Positions 49,203 to 61,969 of a stretch of 64,000 bases of DNA are shown here, piece by piece; the stretch's first letter is position 1, and every line of letters starts with the position of its first letter. The stretch lies in NCBI RefSeq assembly GCF_001039355.2, contig NW_019775387.1:64162-128161 (forward strand), given 5' to 3'. Below the pieces are notes generated by a model that was not told the origin of the DNA, made no database searches, and saw only the letters and a list, made by a program, of their open reading frames with translations. Made by a program: the position numbers and the translations under genes. The stretch is from Lingula anatina. Taxonomy: Eukaryota > Brachiopoda > Lingulata > Lingulida > Lingulidae.

Positions 49203-52200
49203 TCATTTACACGTACTTTTCATATTGTGCTTGGCCTTGTTCGTTGATGTAGGGTAGGCGTATTCAGATGATGGTTTACTTCTAGCATCCAAAGTATGGC
49301 TTCTTGCAGCGTAGTCTACTGGTGTACCTGGTCTGTATGGTCTACCATAACTGTAGACGGAGCCACCTCCGCCTCTCTGTGACTTTAATGTACCCGGTGT
49401 ACCATATATGACATTTGGTGGCGCACTTCTCATGGTGTTACTCTCGTAAACGGACCCTGGATGTCGCAGAACTAAGCCATCTGAAAAGATCATATACTCA
49501 CATATTGGAACACTGTTTTCATAAAAACTATTTTTTTCAATATCTTCTAAGATCACGGTTGAATAATACATGTATTCGTACTGCTGTAAAGTATTTTAAG
49601 TTTACTCAGTATCTAAGTGTTCACGATTTTCAGTAAAAAACTGTTTCTTGCTCTAAAATTACTATTATATTAGACTGAATAGATTATTTCATTTATAGGG
49701 GCCTTAAATAAATTTTAAAAAAGTATCTCTTACGTGGATCATTGACGCTGTGCACAGATCTAGACAGGGTGGGAACGTCCGTGTACAGGCCGTTATCGTG
49801 TGGCGGTTGTTTGGAAGGGAGTGTACCATTGACTCCTCCAGCATATGCCCCATTGTTAACATACACCACAGAGCCTGGTGCTTTATACACGCTGCCTGTC
49901 ATTACACTACCACGATCCCACTCGTCCTCTGCCTTAAGGAATTTGTCAATGGTCATACTCTTTAAACGTTTTACTTTCGGCAAGAACATGACAAGGAGGA
50001 TTAACGTCGCTGTGCACCAAAGTCCAAACGCAGTTGCGGGGTCCCAATAGTCGGAAAAGTCTTCCCGTGAATGTGGAGAAAGGTGACCGATCAATGTCCA
50101 TGCAATCCATAAGGCAGCAGTGGCACCAGCTGCAATTCCAATTAGGATATTCTCTCTGTGATTTGATTTAACTCTGTAGGATCTTACAGCCAGAATTATA
50201 CAGAGGAGAATCAGGAACATTACGTAGACAAGCGATAAGACGTGGCTACTAAAATGTAAATGTCTGCAATACCATGTTTGTCCCGTGACCCAAACTCCTT
50301 GGGCTGGTTCTACTATTAACCACGTCGAGTCAATTCCAACCTGGACAAGGAGAATGAATAGGAAAAGCAGTATTTGGAACACACCATGAAGATAACCAGT
50401 CTTCTTTGATTGGAAAATATTCATAAGCTTCACAATCAGCACACCAAACATAAAGGCGTAGCAAAATCCAATACCAAATCGAATGATGCCACACGTTGCC
50501 GTGGTCTGATACGGTACGTAGGCGAAAAGAACCAGGTAGCTGAGAAATATACCAAACAAAAGGAGCTGCCCCAGCCACAACACTTTCCACTTTGAGAATG
50601 GGGTACCAGACACCTTTACAATAATGTAGACCTCAAATACAATGATCAGGAGAATACCAAGACTTGACAGCACAAGAATTGCGATAACCCAAGAGTCTTG
50701 TTTCCGTATTCCTGACGGGGCCTTTTGCTGCTGTGGGGCGGCGGTTGGTTGAGTCTGACCGCCGTTACCACCGCTAGTTGTCCGCAACGTAGTGGACGTA
50801 GTAGACGCGGTGGTAGCACTTGAAGATTGCTCTGCAGAGATGGTGGTGGTAGTGATGGGAGAAGTAACGGCTTCACACACTTGACATGTTGGACAAGTAG
50901 AACTGCCCATATTTGGAGGTTGGGACAATGGTGTTCCCTTCACATATGTTTCTATCTGGAAAAAATACCAATAGTTTTTAAAAAATTGCGCAAGTGCCTA
51001 TAAAAAAGTGTCCTTTTTCCGCTATGTACATACAATGATTATAAGGAGCCACACTGTTGTCGTAATTCACTTTATTATTATTTAAGTACTCAACATTTAT
51101 GGTGCAAACGACTTTTTAAAATCGGGGCGACATAAACTGAATATTGGAGGCAGGAAGATACAGAAATATGAACAATCAGTGTCCAAACTATTAATTCAAT
51201 CATTTTCATTTCTTTAATTGCTTGCCTGCCAAGCGACTTAATGAAGCCTTAATTTTCAAATAGTTTTGAAAAAGTCAATAGAAAAAAGGGACATGACCAA
51301 TTAGTCCCCCTTACTTTAGGTATATCTATTTTAGGTATGTCTTAGTCTTTAAATGGATTGATTAATGTAAGCACCACACTGTTAAATGCAGTATTATAAA
51401 TCTGTATGCACTAAATAACCGTTTACAAAATTCAGACATCATGAACATAACCGCCCCTTTAAGGAAACCGCCAATTATCTTTTTTTATCATAAAATACGA
51501 ATATGGTTGCATTAAAGGTACCCACTTACCAATTCATACTGGTTGCGATTTGCACTAAACTTATTAATGGCAAAATTCACAACTGCTGCGTCTCCGTTCC
51601 CCTGGAAAGAGACCCCAGGGAGTGAAATTTTAAGGATTTCTGCATAAATTTTGTCTAGCTGGGCGTCACTGTTTGAGAACTCGGTGCAAATTTGGTTGAC
51701 GTTTGGACACATGGCACTCCGGGCATTCTCTATACCATGAAGAGCGACGTCAACTGCTTGAATGACGTACGCAGTGGATAAATCAATCTCAGAACTATCC
51801 AAATTATTGGTGTTAGGCTCACAAGGAACCCTCCTGTTCGTTGAGCCTGGCAGATCGCAGGCAAATTTTTCCTCCCAGAATGACGCAAAAATTGGGTTTT
51901 GAGTTGTGAGGTTTGTTGTTGGTCTGAGAGCGCGGTAGTAGTCACGGAACGCATTGAAGAAATCCATGTTACCGGGCACTAACGATAATGTTACGGCCCC
52001 GTCAGCTGCCTCCTCTACGCCCTTGACTACTTGCATGAGTGTACTCCATGACGTAGTGGACATAAATGTAAATTCCCTTTCCGCACCCCTTCTTTTTATT
52101 GCTTGTAACACATTTCTAGCCTCCACGTGAGTTCCGAAGATGATGACTCCTTTGGTGTTTGGAAACGCACTGAGTTTGTCAACAACGCCGTCCATAACTG

Positions 52201-52963
52201 CATTGTTTACAACGAGTGGTAATTTAATCTCCTGCGCAACGCACAGACCATTTTCGACGGCCATCTTTTTAAAATTTTCTTTTCCCGCGGTTCCATCTTC
52301 GTCTGCCCGGTACACTACTTGCACAGCCTCCCAGTTTGACTGCGCATTGATAATCTCGATAAGAACTTGGGATTGCTCACTGTCTGATGGCTGCGTGCGG
52401 AGAAACGTTTTAAACACATTTGTGTCGCTTAATGTGGGGCTGTTTGCAGAATGACTTATAACAGTCTTTTTCATATGACCTAATATTCTGCCGGCTTCCA
52501 AAGCCTGGCTACTTCGTGCTGGTCCAATATAAGCTAAGATATTGGAAGGCTTCACTGGTGGATCAGCACCATATGCCAAATCACAGCGTTCCAAATTGAA
52601 TAGGTACTGAACAGCCTGGTGGGGCCGCGTACAAAAGTCAAACGCCAGTCCCCCAACATCCACACCTTCGAATAATTTCGTCTCATTGTATCGCTGACGA
52701 AATGTCTCCAGCGCCCAGAAAAATGCCTGCATGTTTTGTATGCCCTTTTCTCGGAGTGCTCCACATTTGTATGGGTTGGGGTCGATCTCGTGCACATCGA
52801 ACATACCGGCCAAATAGAAGTGATTTAGAGGCTGGTCTTTGTTTGCCACTAAATGGGCGTAGGGCTGCTGTGAGGCACAGCTCTGTGACGGATCACATTC
52901 TTGGCTGTAGGCTAATGTGAGGACGGCTCCAAGATATGCAACTGTTACAATCATTATGTTCAT
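49203..52963 (-). CDS. Class C GPCR, single Venus-flytrap domain
   Basis: Three coding exons on the minus strand: 51530-52963, 49734-50955, 49203-49480. Phases 0 and 1 close, giving 977 residues. I start at 52963 because CTTTCAG, an acceptor, abuts that ATG; an untranslated exon must lie upstream. Signal peptide about 1-20; one flytrap domain to about 478 (LAGMFDVHEI opening; IGPARSS and SHSANSPTL at the ligand-site positions; FLRTQPSDSEQ). Then CPTCQVC and a Thr/Ser/Pro/Gln stalk (about 506-558, likely O-glycosylated), and seven helices from about 566. Cys633 (TATCGIIRF) and Cys708 (TWYCRH) form the class C disulfide. A long Gly/Tyr/Ser tail follows. It converges on the five-flytrap gene and is its probable single-module paralogue. 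Ligand unknown. Confidence 0.88.
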
Positions 52964-52970
52964 CTGAAAG

Positions 52971-55900
52971 TGGATAAACATGACTATTATAACTTATTTA
53001 AAAACTAAATTAATCTGTGTTACATACGATGTATTTTGTAATGATAATAATGATAATGTAGTCTTACATGGCGCTTTACAGATTAAGAGATAAAGTGACA
53101 ATTGAATTAGATGTAAAAATGACAAATTAAAAGTAAAAAATAAAAATTACAAATATCTTAAGAATTTTTTAAATTACGAGTCTCAGAGTTGCTTATGCTA
53201 AATAAGAAAAAAATGGAAAATTAAAAAAATAAAATGTCGCTTTATCAATCACTACAACTGATTAAAAATGTAGGTTTTTAAAAGTCAATATTTTCAATTA
53301 TTTTAGTATATATATATTTTTTTCTTTTTTTTTTTTTAATTTCACCTTAAACTCTATCACATCGATACAGGAATGTTACTGTTAGCTTTCTCTTACAATT
53401 ATGAGAACAGTAATTTAATGATGACACAATAATGTCATAATTACAATTATGGGTACAGTCTTTTGATGATGAGACAACAATGCCATATTAACAAAAGTTA
53501 TAATGCTCAGAAGGGTTAGACGACGTTGTCTCTATATAAGGATATAATTTCAAGTAAATAGAAAATATGAATCAATATAAGTGAACTGTACGTTTTCTTT
53601 TTAATTTTCAAAGATCTCTGTCAAAATTTATTACAAAGAAAAGCACTTACATCTACCGCGCTAATGAATTTTAAAAGAATACTAGATTTTATTGCCAATG
53701 TTAAGAATATAACTTCTTTGTGCAAAGTTGTCCAAAAACAAAAACATTGTTCTTTTAAACTACCTCTCAAATAAGGAGCAGCGAGAGGAAGATGCCACAG
53801 GAGGGACTTTTAACAGTTACAAGTGACAAAATACAACAATCCTAAAAAGGTCTAACAACCATGATGCCACGCATTAGGGCACATAACGCAGTTGTGCTAA
53901 TGTCACGGATGAAAAACATCCTGACATTTTTTGATCAGACAGGTGGGGAGATTACAGTCAGTCGGTCCATCTTAATATCAGACGGCATGTTCAAGTTTGG
54001 TGATATTAAAAGAGAAATCTGATGTGAATCACCCGCTATTAATGGTAATGTACTGTGTCCCAGTGGAGAAACCCTTAAGTATTGTGTATACCTCGAAAAA
54101 AAAAGGATAGCTAGTTTCTGTTAAATAAAAGTGATTTGGGTTCACCGCAAACATATTTTCTATTGTAGCACTTGAATTTACGTAGCACCTAAATCAGTCC
54201 ACTACTGAATTCAAAAGATATAAAACCACAAGCAAAAGGAAGGCATCCATCAAACTGCGTAAATGTGATCTTAGAACCAAACAATTAATATTTCATACCT
54301 CTGTTGAATATTCTACACAAATATCTCAAACAACTATCTTCAAAAACTCGACTGCATCAACTTACCGCACTTTGCCTACGGCCATTTGACATTACCTCCG
54401 GCCAATGCCTAAATCTAAATCCAACTTGTTATTAACCTCATATAATTTCGATCCACCCTGGGCATAGCGCTTATCTTCTTACAACTTACCGTGATTGCTG
54501 ATAGCTTTACTTTGAGCTAAATAGAAATTATGTACTTTATATATACATATAGAGAGAGAGGCCTAAATATATTGGTTTACACACGTCCCACAAGCAAGTA
54601 ATGCGTCACTTGTAAGCAATGATATAGTGTAAACATTATCCAGGTTATGTTTTCTTATTGGACCCGTGTTGCAACCTGTGTCTGTTCCACCCTCATCAAT
54701 CTACCTCGTGAACCCAGCCTTCTCTCCCCGTCAACATATCATCTACGTCACTTACTCAAATGTCTTTTGGGGTTTAGGGCCAGGTAGTTCTTAAAATAAA
54801 CGTGTGATTCTCACTCATTAGAAGACTCATCAATTTTTTTTGTCCATGAATCACACTTGAAAGACCCGTCACTGGATTAAGATGAATAGACAGTATAATG
54901 CAACATGTACATAATTTCAATTTAAGCTAATTGTTATTTCTTCAAGTCTACCCAAAGTGAGCGCACATAAAAAGATAGAGGTCTTTTAAAGGTCCCTTTA
55001 AAGAGAAAAGAAATAAAGAAAATGGTGTCAATGTAATATCCAAAGTTACGCCCATAATGAGATATGTATATTTTTAGTGGATAACATGGCGAATGTTTCG
55101 ATTTTTTTCCACAGTCACTGACATACTCACCGAGTCATTTCATGATAATGTAAAATGATAAGGACGTGTATATTTACTATTAGTCTCTGAATTTATAATC
55201 AATTCAGTAAATGCAGTGACATTATTGCTGCATTAAGCCCGGTGTTGATGCAATGTACAGACGTAGACTTCAAACGCAAGGGTGGGTCCTCCAAATTGAC
55301 AGATTTACTTTTTATATAAATATGGAATAGCTTTTAGACATATGGAACTTTCAAATATTTTTAATATCTCATTAATTATCTTGCAGCTAAATGTGACTTG
55401 TGAAGGTTTGTTGAAGGTCGTGCGAAATACCAGTGGCATGTAATCGAGTTTAGAAAATAAAGCGTCGAAAAGTTGGTCAGAAACGCCGTATTAATTAGTA
55501 GAATTGTACACAACATATAATGAATTGAGTGAACTGGATTTCACATTGTGCCCGATATAAGTTGAGATTTGACCACTAGCGGATGGTCTGATTATCAGGT
55601 GTAACGTTTACATGTATGATCATCTTGTAAGAGGGTGATTAATACGACCTCGGGTAACAGTAGGGAAATAATCAGTTATTAGGTGTTGAAAATGATGCCT
55701 TGTAATTGACTTTCTGCACCTCATTTGTATTATATATAGAGTAATAGACACACAGGTCGCTTCCCTGCCATTATGCAAGTTCATACCATTATCGTCAGCA
55801 AGTCAGGATATTTTACCGGTGAATGGAAATATTTTCCGAATAAAATTTTACAAGTAAAGACATCCACGCGCGCGCGCACACACACGCATAGAAAGAGGGG

Positions 55901-57764
55901 GGGGGGGGGAGGCGGTGGTGGTGTAATTATACACCAAAATGATATGAAGAATACATGTATGCATAAGGGGCTGCGATATTTATCAATTTTTATAACTAAA
56001 CAAAGCATAAATACCATGTATGTTAGTCCAGTCGTAAAGATATTTAAAAAAAATCACCAATTAAAAAACCGTCTTCCTCAGTGGACCGACACGAGATAAG
56101 CAGTGTCTTTGTTATGATAATGGTAAAACATTCATCAATACACATCACGTTGTGCAGTTTCCCGAGGTGGAAAAAGTTTCACAATATTCTTTAAGAGAAA
56201 AAGGGAGCTTTTTTCTTCCTCATTCTATACCTAGATGAAAGGTGATCTCTATTTTAACATGCTGTAGACGTACAAAAACGTCTGCCTGATAAAGCGCAGT
56301 TGATATTGACAAAAAGTTGGAGGATACATATTCAGTCTCCGCCCTAAAAGAAAACTAGTTCTTGTCTTACTATTAGCCCCCTTGGTCGCCCATTACCGGT
56401 GCATGTTCAAGCCACCTGCTATAACACCACTCAATACAGGAACTTGCCAAATATGTACAATAAAAACTAACATGACAGCAAGTTAAATTGTGTGTCAAAA
56501 ATGACATGGGCTATTTTGAAATATAGTCTCGCATGGTAGTTCCATGCAATACCTGATTTTTTTAATTACAAGTTCGCAGGCGGGCTAAGGTCATGCTTGT
56601 GTTACAATAATAGTAATATACACAATAAAAGACTCACCTTTCCTAATGACCCAATATTCCATTTAAAACAACGGGTGTTTTAACATTAAAATGCATCAGA
56701 AGTTCACAGGCCCCAACCATACCAACAATACCCTGGTGTAAGGGAGAACTGCAATTCCCCTACATTAAACACCTGCCCTCAAATAGCACGTACACTTTTA
56801 ACTTCAACAAAACACTTAAAGACCCGTAACTTTAACTTAAGAGTTTTGACCCCTATATAAAGAACAAAAATTGTAGTGAAGTGCCTACCTCGTCGTCTTT
56901 GTGTACAGTGCGCTGCTCCTAAAATCTAAGTGGCTGTCCTGAGTAAAAGCATGTGTGTCGAGCCATCAGACTTCACCAGGTGTGCAAAGTGGGTCGGGTC
57001 GGCAGTAGCGCTCAGAAACCATCCTTTAACACTCCCAGTTGTCACAGGAGGCCGGATACCAGTGAGGATAATGCATACAACCCGTTACCATACATGGGTA
57101 ATTATTACCTGCAGTCAACCGTGGGATATCTCAACATTCCTTTAAAAGAGCGAAACAATTTACATCCCAAAACTTGCCCGACCTGTTTTTAAACTACATT
57201 AACTCATGCTAAATGCCATTACACTTAATGCAGGATTGCGCCAATTGTCGCGTAGTATATACCTGTCCAAAAGGTAAACAGGAGCTGGCATTCTCATATT
57301 TCACATAGATGAATTCCCCCAAGGGTCATTGCTGTGTTAGTTGAGACATCATATTGATGCTTTTTCTTCTGTGACATTCAAGCGTAAAAATCATGATCAG
57401 CGACAGCAAATAACGCTTAATTTTAGCCCCGTTTCCAAAGCATTAGAGAAAATATTGTACACATTTGATTATTTGAGAATGGAGTGGAACTCAGGATGAC
57501 TTTCATTTAAAACAACAGGCATTGAGATTAAGATGTAGTTAAAATAAAGCTTTTTTCATTTGAAATAGTGAAAACATGAAACTATATCATAGTATAGCAG
57601 AAGTTCTTTCTTTTATTTCCGGACATATCTTAATATTTGTAATATATAATTTTTTGCCATATCAAAAATAGGTTGGACTGCAGTCTTACAATGTGATGGG
57701 TTAATACAATGTGAAAGTACATAAAAATGTTACACATTTGAACATGTACGTACTGAACTCAGGC
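52971..57764. other. Long non-coding stretch upstream of the single-flytrap GPCR
   Basis: No supported coding exon. The untranslated first exon of the reverse GPCR should lie here; one candidate donor on the minus strand is AAAG|GTGAGT near 56636. A CG/CA dinucleotide run followed by poly-G lies at about 55866-55913, and a GA run at about 54549-54561. The open frames at 55773-56099 and 56930-57192 match nothing I know. Confidence 0.5.
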
Positions 57765-57769
57765 CTGTA

Positions 57770-57927
57770 GCCAGGGGGGGTTCGGGCGGTTCGAAAGAGC
57801 CGCCCCTTTTGTTGGGAAAAGGTCCACTCTGGGTAAAATTTGATCTAGGTACATAAAGTTTTGATGGGAAAAGGTCCACTTTTTCAGAAAAAGAACCCCC
57901 CTTTTGAAATTGCTGGCTACGGGCCTG
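57770..57927. mobile_element. MITE, CAGGCCCGTAGCCA family (copy 2)
   Basis: Starts CAGGCCTGTAGCCAG and ends CTGGCTACGGGCCTG. The direct repeat GAACT lies at 57765-57769 and 57928-57932. It matches the element at 23761-23927, including both AAAAGGTCCACT motifs. Confidence 0.9.
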
Positions 57928-58408
57928 GAACTTGTATGTGTTTATTTCACCATAACCAGATGACTATCTGCAGCTGCAGCAATCCAAAATTTGTAAATTA
58001 AAAAAAAAAATTATGTTAAACATTTCTGCACATTAGCAATAAAATTCAAATACATATCTGGTTTTGTAGGGAGTGTAGATCAAGCATCAAGGCATGTACA
58101 CATTACTCTATTGAGCATCTGATCACAAATTCTGTGAATTAATGTATACTGAATATGCATTATTAAGCTGAGATGTCCAAGTAGACCCTAAAATCCCGAA
58201 CCATATCAAATGGAATATAACTGATAAAATTCAAATATTCTCATTAAAACAAGGCAGCAAAGCTGTCAAATGTACAGACAAAAAACAGAAAATAAAGATG
58301 CAAAAAAGGTAATTTTCTCAATTTTGATGCAATGATAAATAATGCTTATAATAGCACTGTCAGTCACCACTGAATTTTAATCATGCACAACAGGTAACAT
58401 GTCAATAA

Positions 58409-58576
58409 CAGGAGCGAACCCAGAGATATTTTCTGACAGTATTCGAAAGTATCTTTTTTTGATCAATCCTCCATTTTGATGGTCTTCCAACAGAAAAAAA
58501 TAGATACCAGTCAATATAAACTTAATAACCTGACTGTCTTCCGGAAGACCCAAAAGATGGTCTCAATCCACCCCTT
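58409..58576 (+). mobile_element. MITE, CAGGGGCGGAT family
   Basis: Aligns with the reverse complement of 833-995 over its length. CAATA flanks both ends. The right end has drifted to CCCCTT. The near-identical copy in the second duplicate is at 60035-60202. Confidence 0.8.
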
Positions 58577-58749
58577 CAATAGGACTACAGTTTCAGGACC
58601 ATGAAAGTTCAAATTCACATGATGAAAGTCTCAATATTTGAATAAATATGTAAAAAATAGGTCATTTTGTCAATTTTGATGCAATAATAAATAATACTGT
58701 CAATCAACACTGAATTTTAATCATGAACAACAGATAACATGGTCAAAAA

Positions 58750-58917
58750 CAGGAGTGAACAGGAGAGATATTTTCTGACAGTATTCCAAATTATCTTTGT
58801 TGATCCATCCTCCATTTTTGATGGTATTCCAACAGAAAAAATAGATACCCGTCAATGTAAACATTAAAATCTGACCATCTCCCAGAAGGCCCAGAAGACA
58901 GTCTCATTCAGCCCCTG
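58750..58917 (+). mobile_element. MITE, CAGGGGCGGAT family
   Basis: Second member in the same duplicate, ending in the canonical CCCCTG. The near-identical copy is at 60376-60541. Flanking DNA is shared with the first member, so the pair arose by tandem duplication of a roughly 350-base unit rather than by two insertions. Confidence 0.8.
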
Positions 58918-60034
58918 CAATAAGATTACAGTTTCAAGACCACAAGAGTTCAAATTCACATAATGGAAATCACAATATGTGAAAAATGATAACAGTGTAT
59001 AAAATAATATTACATAATGTTTAAAGACATAAAAAAAACCAATACAATTGCTCATGTGGAAACAAAGAAAATGCACAGCACTTCTGGTCGATGGGAGTTA
59101 AAAATCACATTTTGAAGATGCTGGTGTTTGAAAAATAATTAAAAAATTTTTTTTAATAAAATGTAAAAAATTCCAATAAAACTGCTATTCAAACTTTTTA
59201 TCTAGCTGTATTAACTTGATATGAATAACCCCACCAAGTTTGAGAAAAATAAGGCACTGTTATTCATCTATAGCATGTTGGCATAACACATTTTTTGTTG
59301 TAAACTTATTTGCAATATTAAACACCATTTATCTGCATAATTATCACCAAATCCTAATTAAATGTGACACAGTTAAGAGAGCTAAACCTACGGGACTTCA
59401 CAGGGAAATCTCAAAGAGTGTTTTATGTAATCTCATTTAATGGCCAATTGAAAATTAATGAGTAGGCAAGTGACTTTATAGACCTTAATTTAATTAGTGA
59501 TCACCCAAGGGACAATTTTATAGACTAGACTGCCATGCATACAGTACCATTATATAGCACAAAGGTGTTGCATACATGCTGAAAAAAGTGAAAAAACAGC
59601 ATTACTTCTCTAAAAATGACCCGATCATGCTGATTTTCGAACTTAACCTGCGTAATATGAATATTCATCAGTTCCGCAAGTTTCAAGCCAAAAGGTAAAA
59701 TGNAATCACGATGCTGGCTTTAGGAAGACTGGACGGGTACGACCTGCGTGAGCAACTGAAGATAAAAAAGTAAAAGAATATGACTGACTGCCTGACTGAT
59801 TCAATGAATATGGAAACAAAGAATTATATAAATAAACAGAAATGTAAAAAAGCAAATAATAACAGGCAACAAGGCAGCAAAGCTGTCAAATGTACAGACA
59901 AAAAACAGAAAATAAAGATGCAAAAAAGGAAAAGGTAATTTTCTCAATTTTGATGCAATGATAAATAATTCTTATAATAGCACTGTCAGTCACCACTGAA
60001 TTTTAATCATGCACAACAGGAAACATGTCAATAA

Positions 60035-60202
60035 CAGGAGCGAACCCAGAGATATTTTCTGACAGTATTCGAAAGTATCTTTTTTTGATCAATCCTCCAT
60101 TTTGATGGTCTTCCAACAGAAAAAAATAGATACCAGTCAATATAAACTTAATAACCTGACTGTCTTCCGGAAGACCCAGAAGATGGTCTCAATCCACCCC
60201 TT
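60035..60202 (+). mobile_element. MITE, CAGGGGCGGAT family (second duplicate)
   Basis: Counterpart of 58409-58576 within the 1.45-kb duplication. Confidence 0.8.
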
Positions 60203-60375
60203 CAATAAGATTACAGTTTCAGGACCATGAAAGTTCAAATTCACATGATGAAAGTCTCAATATTTGAATAAATATGTAAAAAATAGGTCATTTTGTCAAT
60301 TTTGATGCAAAAATAAATAATACTGTCAATCAACACTGAATTTTAATCATGAACAACAGATAACATGGTCAAAAA

Positions 60376-60541
60376 CAGTAGTGACGGAGAGATATTTTCT
60401 GACAGTATTCCAAATTATTTTTGTTGATCCATCCTCCATTTTTGATGGTATTCCAACAGAAATAATAGATACCCGTCAATGTAAACATTAAAATCTGACC
60501 ATCTCCCAGAAGGCCCAGAAGACAGTCTCATTCAGCCCCTG
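60376..60541 (+). mobile_element. MITE, CAGGGGCGGAT family (second duplicate)
   Basis: Counterpart of 58750-58917 within the 1.45-kb duplication; the left end has mutated to CAGTAGTGACGG. Confidence 0.75.
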
Positions 60542-61189
60542 CAATAAGATTACAGTTTCAAGACCACAAGAGTTCAAATTCACATAATGGAAATCACAAT
60601 ATGTGAAAAATGATAACAGTGTATAAAATAATATTACATAATGTTTAAAGACATAAAAAGCCAACACAACTGCTCATGTGGAAACAAAGAAAATGCACAG
60701 CACTTCTGGTCGATGGGAGTTAAAAATCACATTTTGAAGATGCTGGTGTTTGAAAAATAATTTAAAAATTTTTTTTAAATAAAATGTAAAAAATTCCAAT
60801 AAAACTGCTATTCAAACTTTTAATCTAGCTGTATTAACTTGATATGAATAACCCCACCAAGTTTGAGAAAAATAAGGCACTGTTATTCATCTATAGCATG
60901 TTGGCATAACACATTTTTTGTTGTAAACTTATTTGCAATATTAAACACCATTTATCTGCACAATTATCACCAAATCCTAATTAAATGTGACACAGTTAAG
61001 AGAGCTAAACCTACGGGACTTTATAGGGAAATCTCAACGAGTGTTTTATGTAATCTCATTTAATGGCCAATTGAAAATTAATGAGTAGGCAAGTGACTTT
61101 ATAGACCTTAATTTAATTAGTGATCACCCAAGGGACAATTTTATAGACTAGACTGCCATCCATACAGTACCATTATATAGCACAAAGGT

Positions 61190-61830
61190 GTTGCATACAT
61201 GCTGAAAAAAGTGAAAAAACAGCATTACTTCTCTAAAAATGACCCGATCATGCTGATTTTCGAACTTAACCTGCGTAATATGAATATTCATCAGCAAGTT
61301 TCAAGCCAAAAAGTAAAATGGTTTTCCACTTATCATGTTATCGGTGCTGCATATGCTGAAAAAGTGAAAAAACGGCGTAACTCCCCTAAAAATGGCCCAA
61401 TCATGCTGATTTTCAAACTTGACCTGCTAATTATGAATATTCATCAGTTTTGTAAGTTTCAAGCCAAAAGGTAAAATGGTTTTCCACTTATTGTGTTATC
61501 GGTGCTGCATATATGCTGAAAAAAGTGAAAAAACAGCGTAACTCCCCTAAAAATGGCCCAATCATGCTGATTTTCAAACTTGACCTGCCAATTATGAATA
61601 TTCATCAGTTTTGTAAGTTTCAAGCCAAAAAGTAAAATGATTTTCCACTTATTGTGTTATCGGTGCTGCATATATGCTGAAAAAAGTGAAAAAACAGCAT
61701 AACTTCCCTAAAAATGACCCAATCATGCTGATTTTCGAACTCGACCTGCGTATTATGAATATTCATCAGTTCTGCAGGTTTCAAGGCAAAAGATTAAACG
61801 GTTCTTCACTTATCGTGTTATCGGTGAAAG
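61190..61830 (+). repeat. Satellite array, about 160-bp monomer, four copies
   Basis: Monomers begin near 61190, 61345, 61505 and 61665 at GCTGCATATATGCTGAAAAA or close variants. Each carries CCAATCATGCTGATTTTC and GAATATTCATCAG. A single partial monomer also sits at about 59570-59700. The open frames through it are a by-product of the repeat and are not supported as genes. Confidence 0.9.
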
Positions 61831-61969
61831 TGCACGGCGACGACGACAGACTTTTACTCGGTGTTGCACCACACTTGCTAGCTGGGCAATGTACCATACT
61901 CCACTCTTCCCTAAAATCTCACTTGATGTTTTCCCTTTCATTAATACAACACTGTTCTCCATGAAGGTG

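Larger units (their letters stand above)
58248..61320. repeat. Nearly identical 1.45-kb direct duplication
   Basis: Positions 58248-59702 and 59868-61320 match with only scattered substitutions and small indels (for example a frame of 66 codons at 59240 recurs at 60863 with two differences). They are separated by about 165 unrelated bases that begin right after an ambiguous base at 59703. Each copy contains two MITEs inside a roughly 350-base direct repeat, and part of the 160-bp satellite at its right end. No gene is seen. It could be a genuine recent duplication or an assembly or haplotype artefact. Confidence 0.85.

Noticed and set aside
56930-57192. 71- and 79-codon frames upstream of the reverse GPCR
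   Set aside because: No signal peptide, domain or splice-site support; may be chance frames in a locally GC-richer stretch.
61199-61964. 91- and 96-codon frames
   Set aside because: They translate satellite monomers; the repeated peptide only reflects the repeat period.
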